Assembly: GCF_011766325.1 (NCBI RefSeq)
Contig: NZ_BLLG01000002.1
Span: forward strand, 372,001 to 436,000
Source: Streptomyces pacificus
GTDB taxonomy: Bacteria; Actinomycetota; Actinomycetes; Streptomycetales; Streptomycetaceae
DNA length: 64,000 nucleotides
Reading direction: 5' to 3'
Shown here: positions 35,041-44,622 of the stretch, in pieces
Position numbering within the stretch: position 1 is the first letter of the stretch
Layout: each line of letters begins with the position of its first letter
Position numbers and translations under genes: made by a program
Notes under the pieces: generated by a model
What the model was told of the DNA's origin: nothing
The model's input: only the letters and a program-made list of their open reading frames with translations
Database searches by the model: none

Positions 35041-35076
35041 GCCCAGACCGCCCAGACCGCCCAGACCGCCCAGACC
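35041..35076. repeat. 9-bp tandem repeat, four copies (GCCCAGACC)
   Basis: Four perfect copies lie in the gap between the DUF397 gene and the convergent bioF. Confidence 0.9.
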
Positions 35077-35154
35077 AGGCTGCGTGGCTGCGGGCTGCCG
35101 ACTCCCGCCCGGTCCCGGCGCTCGGCACCCAGCGCCCAGCACCCGGCACCCGGT

Positions 35155-36309
35155 TCACACTCCCGGTGCCGTCTCCAGGACGGCGGCCACCGCCGCCCCG
35201 ATCTGGCGATCGGTGAGGTCCGCGCGCGCGGTCAGTCTGATCCGTGAGATCCCGTCCGGCACCGACGGCGGCCGGAAGCACCCCACGGCGACCCCGGCGG
35301 CCCGGCAGTCCGCCGCCCAGCGCACCGCAGCCTCCGGTGAGGGCGCCCGCACGGAGACGACGGCCGCGTCCGGCCGGGCGGCGGTCAGCCCGGCCTGCGT
35401 CAACCGCGCGTGCAGGGTGCTCGCCACGCGCCGGGAGCGCTCCGCGAGGCCGGGCTCGCGGCGCAGCAGCCGCAGACCCGTGAGGGCCGCGCCCACCGCG
35501 GCCGGTGCGAGTCCGGTGTCGAAGACGAACGTACGGGCGGCGTTGACGAGATGCTCCACGACCCGCGCCGGGCCCAGGACCGCTCCGCCCTGGCTGCCCA
35601 GGGACTTGGACAGGGTGAGCGTGGCGACGACACCCGTGGCCCCCGCCAGGCCGGCCGCGTGCAGGGCCCCCCTGCCGCCCTCGCCGAGGACACCGAAGCC
35701 GTGCGCGTCGTCCACGACCAACGCGGCCCCGTGCGCACGGCACACACCGGCGTGGACGGCCAGCGGCGCGGCATCGCCGTCCACCGAGAACACCGAGTCG
35801 GTCACCAGCAGGGCACGCCTGCCGCGGTGGGCGTCGAGCGTCTTGGCCACGGCCTCCGGATCGGCGTGCGCCACTACGGCGGTCTCCGCCCGGGACAGCC
35901 GGCAGCCGTCCACGATCGAGGCGTGGTTGCCGGCGTCCGAGACGATCAGGGATCCGTGCGCGCTGAGCGCGGTGAGCGCGGCGAGGTTCGCCGCGTACCC
36001 GGAGGAGAACACCAGGGCGGACTCGAATCCGCAGAACCGGGCCAGTTCGTGCTCCAGTTCCGCGTGCAGTTCGGTGCTGCCGGTCACCAGCCGGGATCCG
36101 GTGGCCCCCGCGCCCCAGCGCCGGGCGGCCGAGGCAGCCGCCTCGGTGACCTCGGGCCTGCGGGTGAGGCCGAGGTAGTCGTTGCTCGCCAGGTCCAGCA
36201 GAGCCGAGTCCGCGGGCCGGGGGCGGAGCACGCGGACGAGGCCCGCGTCCGCCCGGCGGCGGGCCGCGTCGTCCGTCCAGTCGAAGGGATCCTGCGGCGC
36301 TGGGGGCAT
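35155..36309 (-). CDS. bioF: 8-amino-7-oxononanoate synthase
   Basis: This 384-residue PLP enzyme condenses pimeloyl-ACP (or CoA) with L-alanine in biotin synthesis. The fold-type I alpha-oxoamine synthase blocks are present: LDLASNDYLGLTRRPEV, GSRLVTGSTELHAELE, DDAHGFGVLGEGGRG with the cofactor Asp/His, and the Schiff-base Lys in TLTLSKSLGSQGG. Length is normal. It is divergent from bioB across 143 bp. Confidence 0.94.
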   Translation of the reverse strand: MPPAPQDPFDWTDDAARRRADAGLVRVLRPRPADSALLDLASNDYLGLTRRPEVTEAAASAARRWGAGATGSRLVTGSTELHAELEHELARFCGFESALVFSSGYAANLAALTALSAHGSLIVSDAGNHASIVDGCRLSRAETAVVAHADPEAVAKTLDAHRGRRALLVTDSVFSVDGDAAPLAVHAGVCRAHGAALVVDDAHGFGVLGEGGRGALHAAGLAGATGVVATLTLSKSLGSQGGAVLGPARVVEHLVNAARTFVFDTGLAPAAVGAALTGLRLLRREPGLAERSRRVASTLHARLTQAGLTAARPDAAVVSVRAPSPEAAVRWAADCRAAGVAVGCFRPPSVPDGISRIRLTARADLTDRQIGAAVAAVLETAPGV

Positions 36310-36366
36310 GTTCCGGTCCTTTTGTAGGCAGCGAACAGACCCTAGCGGGGGACGCCGGAGGGCAGA

Positions 36367-36384
36367 GTGTGGTCATACACACAC
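36367..36384. promoter_or_regulatory. Candidate operator between bioF and bioB
   Basis: GTGTGGTCATACACAC (36368-36383) is an inverted repeat with GTGTG/CACAC arms in the shared bio promoter gap. It is a plausible repressor site for both transcripts, based only on symmetry and position. Confidence 0.4.
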
Positions 36385-36452
36385 CTCGAACGGGGGGCCG
36401 TTGTGGGGTTCCTCCTTGGCCGGGGGGTGTCCGGTAGGCGAGGATCTGCGCT

Positions 36453-37634
36453 ATGGACCTCCTGAACACGCTGGTGGACAAGGGCCTGCGGCGTGAGCTG
36501 CCGACCCGCGAAGAAGCGCTCGCCGTGCTGGCGACCTCCGACGATGATCTGCTCGATGTGGTGGCAGCCGCCGGAAAGGTGCGCCGCCAGTGGTTCGGGC
36601 GGCGGGTGAAACTGAACTACCTGGTCAACCTCAAGTCCGGGCTCTGTCCTGAGGACTGCTCGTACTGCTCCCAGCGGCTCGGTTCCACGGCGGAGATCCT
36701 CAAGTACACCTGGCTGAAGCCGGACGAGGCGTCCCAGGCCGCCGCCGCCGGGGTCGCGGGCGGCGCCAAGCGGGTCTGCCTGGTCGCCAGCGGCCGCGGC
36801 CCGACCGACCGGGACGTCGACCGCGTCTCGAAGACCATCGAGACCATCAAGGAGCGGAACGAGGGCGTCGAGGTGTGCGCGTGCCTGGGACTGCTCTCCG
36901 ACGGCCAGGCGGAGCGGCTGCGCGAGGCGGGCGCCGACGCCTACAACCACAACCTCAACACGTCCGAGGGGACGTACGGGGGCATCACGACCACCCACAC
37001 CTACGCGGACCGTGTGGACACCGTCCGGAAGGCGCATGCGGCCGGGCTATCCGCCTGCTCGGGGCTGATCGCGGGCATGGGCGAGAGCGATGAGGACCTG
37101 GTCGACGTGGTGTTCGCGCTGCGGGAGCTGGACCCCGACTCGGTGCCGGTGAACTTCCTGATCCCGTTCGAGGGCACTCCCCTGGCGAAGGAATGGAACC
37201 TCACGCCCCAGCGGGCGCTGCGGATCCTCGCCATGGTGCGGTTCGTCTGCCCGGACGTGGAGGTGCGCCTCGCGGGCGGCCGCGAGGTCCATCTGCGCAC
37301 CCTGCAGCCGCTGGCACTGCACCTGGTCAACTCGATCTTCCTCGGCGACTACCTCACCAGCGAGGGCCAGGCCGGGAAGGCCGACCTGGAGATGATCGCG
37401 GACGCGGGCTTCGAGGTGGAGGGCGCGGACACCGCCACGCTCCCGGCGCACCGGGCGGACGCCGCCTCCGGGGGCTGCGGTTCGCACGGCGGCGGGGGCT
37501 GCGCCCCGTGCGGGGACAGCGCCGGGGAGACCGGGGAGACCGGGGAGCAGGCGGCCGGCACGTCCGCGGCACGCCCCGATCTGGTGGCCGTCCGCCGCCG
37601 CGGCGCGGGAACCGGCCTCGCCCCCAATGCCTAG
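36453..37634 (+). CDS. bioB: Biotin synthase with a Cys-rich C-terminal extension
   Basis: This 393-residue radical SAM enzyme inserts sulfur into dethiobiotin. The radical SAM cluster motif is [11 protein letters not shown] (about residues 65-75); [27 protein letters not shown] and [11 protein letters not shown] follow as in BioB. After the core, about 55 extra residues include [15 protein letters not shown] (about 341-355) with three cysteines and a histidine, then a low-complexity tail. Typical BioB proteins end near residue 320-350. GCGAGGA precedes ATG 36453, and the 3' end overlaps bioA by 8 bp. Confidence 0.94.
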   Translation: MDLLNTLVDKGLRRELPTREEALAVLATSDDDLLDVVAAAGKVRRQWFGRRVKLNYLVNLKSGLCPEDCSYCSQRLGSTAEILKYTWLKPDEASQAAAAGVAGGAKRVCLVASGRGPTDRDVDRVSKTIETIKERNEGVEVCACLGLLSDGQAERLREAGADAYNHNLNTSEGTYGGITTTHTYADRVDTVRKAHAAGLSACSGLIAGMGESDEDLVDVVFALRELDPDSVPVNFLIPFEGTPLAKEWNLTPQRALRILAMVRFVCPDVEVRLAGGREVHLRTLQPLALHLVNSIFLGDYLTSEGQAGKADLEMIADAGFEVEGADTATLPAHRADAASGGCGSHGGGGCAPCGDSAGETGETGEQAAGTSAARPDLVAVRRRGAGTGLAPNA

Positions 37635-38928
37635 CTCCGGCGCCCGTGAACTGGTGGCCCTCGACCGGGCCCACGTCTGGCATCCGTACGGTCCCATGCC
37701 GGGACGCACGGATCCGCTGGTCGTGGAGTCCGCGTCCGGAGTGCGGCTGCGGCTCGCAGAACCGGTCCACGGGCACACCGAACTGGTGGACGGCATGTCC
37801 TCCTGGTGGTCGGCGGTCCACGGCTACAACCACCCCGTACTCAACGCCGCCGCGCACAGCCAGCTGGAGCGGATGAGCCATGTGATGTTCGGCGGGCTCA
37901 CCCACGAGCCCGCCGTACGGCTCGCGACCCGGCTCGTCGAGATCACTCCGGAACCCCTTCAGCACGTCTTCCTCTGCGACTCGGGCTCGGTGTCCGTCGA
38001 GGTCGCGGTGAAGATGTGCCTCCAGTACTGGCGCTCGACGGGCCGTCCGGACAAGCGCAGACTGCTGACCTGGCGCGGCGGCTACCACGGCGACACCTGG
38101 CAGCCCATGTCGGTGTGCGACCCCGAGGGCGGGATGCACGACCTGTGGGCGGGCGTGCTGCCCCGGCAGGTCTTCGCCGACGCGCCCCCGGCCGGCCACG
38201 ACCTGCCCTGCGACCCCGCGTACGGGGACCATCTGCGCGCACTCGTCGCCCGGCACGCGGACGAGCTGGCCGCCGTGATCGTGGAGCCGGTGGTGCAGGG
38301 CGCGGGCGGGATGCGCTTCCACTCCCCCGACTATCTGCGGGTGCTGCGGGAGGCGTGCGACGCGCACGGCGTGCTGCTGGTCTTCGACGAGATCGCCACC
38401 GGGTTCGGGCGCACCGGCAGGCTCTTCGCGGCTGAGCACGCAGGGGTCTCACCCGATGTGATGTGCCTCGGCAAGGCACTGACCGGCGGCTATCTGACCA
38501 TGGCGGCGACGCTGTGCACGGGGAGGGTGGCCGAGGGGATCTCGCAGGGCGAGGTGCCCGTGCTGGCCCACGGGCCGACCTTCATGGGCAATCCGCTGGC
38601 GGCCGCGGTCGCCTGCGCGTCGATCGGCCTGCTGCTCTCCCAGGACTGGGAGCGGCAGGTCAAGCGCCTGGAGGCCGGGCTCCGCGAGGGGCTCGCTGAG
38701 GCGGCGGGCACCGGCGGCGTCCGGGACGTCCGCGTGCTCGGCGGCATCGGCGTCGTCCAGCTCGACCACCCGGTGGACATGGCGGCGGCGACCGGGGCCG
38801 CCATGCGCGAGGGCGTGTGGCTGCGGCCCTTCCGCGATCTGGTCTACACCATGCCGCCGTATGTCACGGACGACGCGGATCTCGCACGCATCACCCGGGC
38901 GGTCCTGGCCGCGGCCGCGGCCGGCTGA
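37627..38928 (+). CDS. bioA: Adenosylmethionine-8-amino-7-oxononanoate aminotransferase
   Basis: This 433-residue PLP aminotransferase makes 7,8-diaminopelargonate using SAM as amino donor. Recognisable are HVWHPYGPM at the start, [28 protein letters not shown] for phosphate binding, [22 protein letters not shown] with the cofactor Asp, and the Schiff-base Lys in [17 protein letters not shown]. Its ATG overlaps the end of bioB, so translation is coupled. Confidence 0.95.
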   Translation: MPSSGARELVALDRAHVWHPYGPMPGRTDPLVVESASGVRLRLAEPVHGHTELVDGMSSWWSAVHGYNHPVLNAAAHSQLERMSHVMFGGLTHEPAVRLATRLVEITPEPLQHVFLCDSGSVSVEVAVKMCLQYWRSTGRPDKRRLLTWRGGYHGDTWQPMSVCDPEGGMHDLWAGVLPRQVFADAPPAGHDLPCDPAYGDHLRALVARHADELAAVIVEPVVQGAGGMRFHSPDYLRVLREACDAHGVLLVFDEIATGFGRTGRLFAAEHAGVSPDVMCLGKALTGGYLTMAATLCTGRVAEGISQGEVPVLAHGPTFMGNPLAAAVACASIGLLLSQDWERQVKRLEAGLREGLAEAAGTGGVRDVRVLGGIGVVQLDHPVDMAAATGAAMREGVWLRPFRDLVYTMPPYVTDDADLARITRAVLAAAAAG

Positions 38929-38936
38929 ACCGGGGC

Positions 38937-39020
38937 CTCCACGGGGCCTTTTGCTTCCACGGGGCCCCTCCCCCTTCCCGCGGGGCCCTTTCCTTCCGCG
39001 GGGCCCCTCCCCCCTTCCGC
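38937..39020. repeat. Imperfect tandem repeats in the bioA-bioD spacer
   Basis: About four diverged copies of a 19-23 bp unit built on CTTCC-RCGGGGCCC-CTCCCCC fill the spacer between bioA and bioD. The runs of G and C in the same strand could form strong hairpins in the operon message. Confidence 0.7.
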
Positions 39021-39045
39021 ACGGTCATCACCAGCAAGGAGAGCC

Positions 39046-39822
39046 ATGGGTGTCATCGTCGTCAGCGGAACCGGTACCGAGATCGGGAAGACCGTCGTCA
39101 CCGCGGCCGTCGCCGCGGCGGCCATCGCGCGGGGGCGGACCGTGGCGGTGCTGAAACCCGCCCAGACCGGGCTGTCGCACGGCGAACCGGGGGATGCCGA
39201 GGAGGCGGCCCGGCTGGCCGGTCCCGGCGTCACCGGGACCGAACTCGCCCGGTTCCCCGAACCGCTCGCCCCCGCGACGGCCGCCCGCCGGGCGGGCCTG
39301 GCCCCGGTGGCACCGCACGAGGTCGCCGAGGCGGCCGCGAAACTGACCGAGGAGCACGACCTGGTACTGGTCGAGGGCGCCGGCGGGCTGCTCGTACGCC
39401 TCGACGGACAGGGCGGCACCCTCGCGGACGCCGCCCGCCTCCTGGGCGCGCCCGTGCTGGTCGTGGCCCCGGCCGGGCTCGGCACGCTCAACGCGACCGC
39501 GCTCACCACGGAAGCCCTGCGCTCGCGGTCCCTGGACCCGCTGGGGATCGTGGTCGGCAGCTGGCCCGCGGCGCCGGACCTCGCCGCCCGCTGCAATCTC
39601 GCCGATCTGCCGGAGTCGGCCGGGGCGGCGCTGCTCGGGGCCGTCCCCGAGGGGGCCGGATCGCTCGCTCCCGAAGCGTTCCGGGCGGCGGCGCCAACCT
39701 GGCTGGCGCCCGTGCTCGGCGGGTCCTGGGACGGGGAGGCGTTCACGGAGACGTTCGCCGCGCAGTCCGCGGCCGGGTCGGCGGCCGGGTCCGCGGCGGA
39801 GCGCGGGACGGCCGGGCGGTGA
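39046..39822 (+). CDS. bioD: Dethiobiotin synthetase
   Basis: This 258-residue ATP-dependent carboxylase forms the ureido ring of dethiobiotin. The P-loop is SGTGTEIGKTVVT (residues 7-19), the substrate Lys is in VLKPAQTG, and VEGAGGLLVRL is the second conserved site. The usual length is about 220-240; the extra C-terminal residues are an Ala/Gly/Ser repeat. AAGGAGAG precedes ATG 39046. It closes the bioBAD operon. Confidence 0.94.
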   Translation: MGVIVVSGTGTEIGKTVVTAAVAAAAIARGRTVAVLKPAQTGLSHGEPGDAEEAARLAGPGVTGTELARFPEPLAPATAARRAGLAPVAPHEVAEAAAKLTEEHDLVLVEGAGGLLVRLDGQGGTLADAARLLGAPVLVVAPAGLGTLNATALTTEALRSRSLDPLGIVVGSWPAAPDLAARCNLADLPESAGAALLGAVPEGAGSLAPEAFRAAAPTWLAPVLGGSWDGEAFTETFAAQSAAGSAAGSAAERGTAGR

Positions 39823-39946
39823 GCGCACGGCCGGCCGGCTCGCGGTGACGCAGGACCGGAAGGGGGACGGTCCCGGATACCCCGCGCACGCCCGCAGCGG
39901 GGACGCGGCGGGGACGCGGCGTACCGAGCGGTAGGATCGCACCGCC

Positions 39947-40762
39947 ATGGAGATGAACGCCTCATACAGCAGTTTCGTCGCGGTAGGCGACTCGTTCACG
40001 GAGGGCATGTCGGACCTGCTCCCCGACGGCACGTACCGGGGGTGGGCAGATCTCCTCGCCGCCCGACTGGCGGCCCGCTCCCCCGGCTTCCGGTACGCGA
40101 ATCTGGCGGTCCGGGGCAAGCTCATCGGCCAGATAGTGGAGGAGCAGGTCGGCCTCGCCGCCGCCATGCGGGCGGACGTGGTGACGATGGTCGGCGGCCT
40201 CAATGACGCACTGCGCCCCGGGTGCGACCTGAGCCGGGTTGGGGACCGGCTCGAGGAGGCCGTGGAGCGCCTCGCGCCGAGCTGCCGCCGGCTGGTGCTG
40301 ATGCGCAGCCCGGGACGGCGGGGCCCGGTCATGGAACGTTTCCGGCCCCGCATGGAGGCCCTGTTCGAGCACATCGAAGGACTGGCGGCCCGGCACGGCG
40401 CACTGGTGGTCGACCTGTACGGGGCCGAGGTGCTCGGCGATCAGCGCATGTGGGACGCGGACCGGCTGCATCTCACGGCCGAGGGCCACCGGAGGGTCGC
40501 CGAAGCCGTCTGGCAGGGACTCGGTTTGGCCGCCGAGGGCGACTGGCGGTCCCCTCTGCCGCCGCCGGTGCCCCTGCGCTGGGCGGCCCGGCGGACCGCG
40601 GACGTCCGGTTCGCCCGGGAGCATCTGGCCCCGTGGATCGGCCGCCGGCTCACCGGCCGCTCGTCGGGCGACGGACTGCGCCCGAAGCGGCCCGAGCTGC
40701 TGGCGTGGGAGGCGGACGGAAGCCCGTGGGACGGACTCCACACACCGGGCCTCCCCGAGTAG
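39947..40762 (+). CDS. SGNH/GDSL-family hydrolase
   Basis: This 271-residue esterase-like protein has SGNH blocks I (FVAVGDSFTEGMSD, nucleophile Ser), II (NLAVRGKLIG), III (VGGLNDALRP, Asn) and V (DADRLHLTAEGH, catalytic Asp/His). No signal peptide is seen, so it is cytoplasmic. Substrate is unknown; related Streptomyces proteins are annotated as lipases or esterases. It is monocistronic. Confidence 0.9.
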   Translation: MEMNASYSSFVAVGDSFTEGMSDLLPDGTYRGWADLLAARLAARSPGFRYANLAVRGKLIGQIVEEQVGLAAAMRADVVTMVGGLNDALRPGCDLSRVGDRLEEAVERLAPSCRRLVLMRSPGRRGPVMERFRPRMEALFEHIEGLAARHGALVVDLYGAEVLGDQRMWDADRLHLTAEGHRRVAEAVWQGLGLAAEGDWRSPLPPPVPLRWAARRTADVRFAREHLAPWIGRRLTGRSSGDGLRPKRPELLAWEADGSPWDGLHTPGLPE

Positions 40763-41553
40763 CACCGTTGCGGCGAACCGGCGCGGGCGGCGCAGGGGTT
40801 CGGCGATCTCACGCTCGGGGCCGGGTCGAAACCCCACGGTGCGCGCCGGGTCGAGAAGCCGAGGCACGGCGGTGTTCCGCCCGGCCGCGGGAGTCCGCGG
40901 GCCGGAGGCCCGGAGCGGTGGCTCTGCCCCGGAGTCCGCCGCGGTTCGCCCGTCAACTCCATCGCCTCGGATGGACGCACGGAGCTGCCCGCTCCCCCGA
41001 GCCGGGCAGTCCCGTGCGCAGCTTCACAGGAGACGGCGAAATCCGGCCGCTCTCCCCACCCTGCGAGCCGCCCCGTGTGTCATCGAGTTAACAGTGACGT
41101 AGAGTGTTTGCGCAAGCTGGCTGAGAGTCAGGCGCATCACGAGGCCGGGCTCTGCATCCACCGCGTGGGTCCGGTCTTCGGTGTCCGGTGGGTTCGGGGC
41201 GGCCCTTTCGGATGCGGGCAGGACGACGGGCCGGACAGCCCTCCGGTGCGGGGTCTGCGAGGCTCTCCGGTTCGCGGTCGGACAGAGGGGTCGCATGGTT
41301 CAGGTGCGCATGCGCGCGATCATCTCCGGGCATCGGACACGGCGGACGGCCCCGCGGGCCTGTGGGAGACTCCCGCTTCAGAGATGCCTTGCCGATCGTG
41401 CGCGCCGGACGCGCAGGAACTCCCGTCGCCTGAGGTCGGCGGGGCGTCTTCCCGCCCCTTCCGCCACGGGCCGACCACCGCGCGGCGGCTGGAGGCAGAA
41501 CGCAGACGTGAGGCGAACTCCCGTCCGACAGGGTGGACTAGGGTGACGAAGCC
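40763..41553. other. Gene-free stretch of about 790 bp
   Basis: Several frames are open on both strands but none shows steady third-position GC bias or family resemblance. A low-GC patch around 41083-41110 (GTTAACAGTGACGTAGAGTG) looks like a promoter, and TAGGGT at 41539-41544 could be a -10 box nearer the next gene. A short untranslated or regulatory RNA is possible; none was recognised. Confidence 0.4.
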
Positions 41554-41581
41554 ATGCGAAGAAGACAACGCAGAATCGGAC

Positions 41582-42043
41582 ATGAGTAGCCTGGGGGCGA
41601 AGATGAGCGCCGGCGAGAAGGATGGGCCACGCACCTTGCAGGAGAAGATCGACTACCTGCTGAAGGAGTCGTTCCCCGACGGCGCCCCGAGCGACCGCCA
41701 GTTCTGCCGCATCGTGGAGGCCCGCGGCGGCTCCTTGTCCCACAGCTATTTCGGCAAGCTCCGCAAGGGCCAGCTCACCGAGGTCAGGGAGGAGACCCTG
41801 CAAGCCCTGGGATTGGGCTTCGACTGCGACTGGCGCTTCTTCAAGCCGGAATCGCAGGTCGAGGCGGAAGTCGCCGCCGGACTGCGCTTCCTGGCCGACA
41901 AGCGCGCCGGCGGCATCAGCGGAATCGCCGGGCGGGGCCTCGCCGAAGAGGGACTCTCGCCCGATCTGCTCAACTTCGCACTCGACCTCGTGGAGAAGGC
42001 GCGCCAGGAGGCGCAGGAGCGTCCGGCGGACCCGCAGACATGA
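41582..42043 (+). CDS. HTH-type regulator of an ImmA/MAB_1171c module
   Basis: This 153-residue DNA-binding protein has a predicted XRE-like start (LQEKIDYLLKESFPDGAPSD, FCRIVEARGGSLSHSYFGKL), then ALGLGFDCDWRFF and a helical tail. It matches the regulators that precede ImmA/IrrE peptidases in actinobacteria. Its start could also be ATG 41603. The stop overlaps the next start (ATGA). The context suggests it is the target cleaved by the neighbouring peptidase. Confidence 0.78.
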   Translation: MSSLGAKMSAGEKDGPRTLQEKIDYLLKESFPDGAPSDRQFCRIVEARGGSLSHSYFGKLRKGQLTEVREETLQALGLGFDCDWRFFKPESQVEAEVAAGLRFLADKRAGGISGIAGRGLAEEGLSPDLLNFALDLVEKARQEAQERPADPQT

Positions 42044-42627
42044 CGGACGCAGCTTCCTCCGAGCCGTCGCTGAGTGAGGTGCAGGAGCTGTGTGAGGCCG
42101 GACTGGCCGACCTTCCGATCCCCCACCCCTTCTCGGTAGAGCAGCTGCGGATCAACATGGAGAAGGCCCGCGGCCGCCGGATCATCATGCGGCCCATCCC
42201 CCACTCGATGGTCACCGCGAGCGCGGCGTGCGGGCTGAGGATCAAGGACACCGACTTCAGCGTCGTCCTCTACCGCAAGCGCCCGTCGGCCTATCTGACC
42301 GAGCACGTCATGCTGCACGAGCTGGTCCACGAGTGGCTCGACCACGGCACCCGGCTCGACCCCGACGAACTCAGGGCACTGCTGCCCGTCTTCGGACCGG
42401 ACCTGATCAAGCGCGTCACGGCGGGCGAGGCCACCGTCCAGGCACGCTCCAACTACCACACCGTCGAGGAGAAGATCGCCGAGGTCGGCGCCTCCCTCAT
42501 CACCCGCATGGCCCGCGATGTGCCGAGCGACGACATGCTCGGCCGCCTGGGCGACACCCTCTCCCGGCCCGCCGGAGGCGGCTGCCGGCCAGGACGCCGC
42601 CTTCGCCGCCTCTTTCGCCGTTCGTAA
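42040..42627 (+). CDS. ImmA/IrrE-family metallopeptidase
   Basis: This 195-residue protein carries the zinc motif MLHELVHEWLDH (HExxH, about residues 91-95), preceded by a substrate-strand block FSVVLYRKRPSAYLTEH. Relatives (ImmA, IrrE) cut or bind repressors to induce stress or mobile-element genes. It is translationally coupled to the HTH gene upstream (ATGA), the usual arrangement for peptidase and target. The basic tail is low-complexity. Confidence 0.88.
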   Translation: MTDAASSEPSLSEVQELCEAGLADLPIPHPFSVEQLRINMEKARGRRIIMRPIPHSMVTASAACGLRIKDTDFSVVLYRKRPSAYLTEHVMLHELVHEWLDHGTRLDPDELRALLPVFGPDLIKRVTAGEATVQARSNYHTVEEKIAEVGASLITRMARDVPSDDMLGRLGDTLSRPAGGGCRPGRRLRRLFRRS

Positions 42628-42640
42628 CCGAAGGACCCCC

Positions 42641-43843
42641 GTGCTCGACATAGCCGGCTACCTCGTAGCCGCCCTGATGACCGCTGTCGCCATCTGGCGT
42701 GCGCTCGGCGGTTCCGATGCCCGTCGGCGGTCCCTCTGGGGCTGCTTCGTGGGCTTCTCCATCGCCCTGTGGACCAAGACCGAGATCGTACGGACCGGGC
42801 TCAACAACAGCTCGATCACCGACGCCTCGATCCTGCTCAAGCACTACTCGGCGGGCGCAGCGATCTTGGCGATCATGTACTACATCGTCGCCGTGTACGG
42901 GCAGTACCCCGCCGACGGCGAGATGGCCCGCGCCGTGCGAGTGGCCCGCGTCATCCAGCGCGCAGCGACCAAGACGGCTCTCGCCAGCTTCGCCCTGATG
43001 ACGATCACGTTCTTCACGATCGTCGACCGCTCGGTGCCGAGCGACCGCTTCGTCAGCGACCACGCCGGGCAGTGGGGCGCCACCGCCTATATGACCGTCT
43101 TCTACGTCTATCTGGGCTCCGCGTCCGCCATCTGCCTCTACCAGTGGGCCGGAGCGTTCCGCCGTGAGGAACGCAGGCTGCTGCGCGTCGGCCTGGGCAT
43201 GATGGCGTTCGCCATGGCCCTCGGCGTCCTCTACTCCTTCGGCCGCATGCTGGCCATGTGGGTCTGGCTCGCCGACCGGCCCAGCGTCACCGCCGCCCGC
43301 GGGATCGAGTCCTCCACCGAGGCGATGCAGCTTCTCCTCTTCGTGCTGTTCGCGCTCGGGGTATCGGTCCCGGCCTCGGAACAGGGCCTCCGCCGCGCCC
43401 GCGCCTGGTGGGCCCTGTCCCGCCTGTATCCGATGTGGCACGAGCTGATGACCGCCTTCCCCGCCATCCCGATGGAGCCGCCGCGCTCCCGCTACCGCGA
43501 GCTGACCCGCCGCGACATGGACGCCGAGCTCCGGCTCGACAGGTGGATCCACGATGTCGCCGACGCGATCGAGAAGCTGCGCCATCACGTCCCCGACGAC
43601 CTGATGGCGGCCGCCAAGGAGCAGACCGCACACGGTGCCGCCGCCCAGGCGTACTGGATCAGGGCCGCACTCGCGGCGAAGGCGGGAGGGGCGCCCGCGG
43701 GCCCGGTCGCTGCGTTCGAGCAGCCCGCGGCAACCGACCAGGACGGAGAGGTCGCATGGCTGCGCCGAGTGGCCAGGGAGTACGGGAAGAGCAGCCCGGC
43801 CCGGGCGCAGGGCCTGCTCGCCGCCGCGGAGACGGCCGCATGA
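42641..43843 (+). CDS. MAB_1171c-like membrane protein
   Basis: This 400-residue protein has about seven hydrophobic segments in the first 240 residues (starting DIAGYLVAALMTAVAIWRAL) and a cytoplasmic C-terminal domain with LYPMWHELMTAFP and RDMDAELRLDRWIHDVADAI. That layout is typical of the MAB_1171c family, annotated as putative transporters without proof. GTG 42641 follows AAGGA (42631-42635). It overlaps the next gene by ATGA. Confidence 0.82.
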   Translation: MLDIAGYLVAALMTAVAIWRALGGSDARRRSLWGCFVGFSIALWTKTEIVRTGLNNSSITDASILLKHYSAGAAILAIMYYIVAVYGQYPADGEMARAVRVARVIQRAATKTALASFALMTITFFTIVDRSVPSDRFVSDHAGQWGATAYMTVFYVYLGSASAICLYQWAGAFRREERRLLRVGLGMMAFAMALGVLYSFGRMLAMWVWLADRPSVTAARGIESSTEAMQLLLFVLFALGVSVPASEQGLRRARAWWALSRLYPMWHELMTAFPAIPMEPPRSRYRELTRRDMDAELRLDRWIHDVADAIEKLRHHVPDDLMAAAKEQTAHGAAAQAYWIRAALAAKAGGAPAGPVAAFEQPAATDQDGEVAWLRRVAREYGKSSPARAQGLLAAAETAA

Positions 43844-44415
43844 CGGACGACGGCACGACGGCCCGGACCGTCACCGATGTCCTCCAGCCGCGCAACGTCC
43901 TGGTGGCCGGCATGGTCGGTATCGGCCTGGCGGCCGCCGGCGACTGGACCGGCGTCCCGTGGGGCCTGCTCGGCGCGCTGTGCGCCGGACTCGTCCCGGC
44001 GGGGTACATCGAGTGGGAGCGCAAGCGCGGAACGTGGGGGGACCGGCACGTGGTGGACCGCACGAAGCGGGCACCGATCTTCCTCGTCATTCTGGCGTCG
44101 ATCGGCTGCGGCTCGCTCGTCATGGTCCTCGGCCGCGCACCGAGCGGGATCCTCGTCGCCATGCTCGCGCTGTGGGCCATGACCGTCGTGCTGCTGACGG
44201 TGAACACCGTATGGAAGATCAGCGTGGACAGCGCGGTGGCCTCCGCCGTCCCCACGCTGCTGGCCGTCGTCCACTCACCGTGGTGGCTGCTCGCCTACGC
44301 GCTGACGATGGCGGTGTGCTGGTCTCGAGTGGCACTGACCTACCACACCGTGGCCCAGACCGCGGCGGGCGCCTCACTCGGCGCAGCCACCGCGACGGCT
44401 TTCCTGTTCGCGTAG
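43840..44415 (+). CDS. PAP2-like integral membrane protein with altered catalytic motif
   Basis: This 191-residue protein has five to six hydrophobic segments. The end resembles the PAP2 phosphatase motif SRxxxxxHxxxD, but reads SRVALTYHTVAQTAAG, with Gln where the partner Asp is expected. The first motif (KxxxxxxRP) is not evident. It may be a non-catalytic or altered relative. It is coupled to the upstream MAB_1171c-like gene by ATGA. Confidence 0.7.
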   Translation: MTDDGTTARTVTDVLQPRNVLVAGMVGIGLAAAGDWTGVPWGLLGALCAGLVPAGYIEWERKRGTWGDRHVVDRTKRAPIFLVILASIGCGSLVMVLGRAPSGILVAMLALWAMTVVLLTVNTVWKISVDSAVASAVPTLLAVVHSPWWLLAYALTMAVCWSRVALTYHTVAQTAAGASLGAATATAFLFA

Positions 44416-44570
44416 GACCCCGGACGCACCGGAGCCCGGCCGGTCGGCCTCGGTTCGCCGGTGGCCTGACCGGTCCGACCGGCCCGGCGGCAGCGCCCCG
44501 TGTGACCCGGTTGAGGCCAACAGCGCAGATCCGTACCCCGAACCGAGGTCAGAGCAGTATGGAGATGCAC

Positions 44571-44620
44571 TTCACCTCCCCCGTGAAGGGGGGAGCACTG
44601 CGTAAGATCAAAGGTAGACT
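44571..44620 (+). promoter_or_regulatory. Hairpin-forming segment and -10 box before purB
   Basis: CTCCCCC-GTGAA-GGGGGGAG (44576-44595) can fold as a strong hairpin, and TTCAC/GTGAA (44571-44587) offers a competing one. TAGACT at 44615-44620 is a good -10 box placed so that transcription would begin at or next to the purB start, which would leave the hairpin outside the message. Confidence 0.4.
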
Positions 44621-44622
44621 CG

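Noticed and set aside
41075..41553. Upstream open frame continuous with the HTH regulator
   Set aside because: The translation is Arg/Gly/Pro-rich without conserved blocks and has poor codon bias; the regulator fold starts after 41582.
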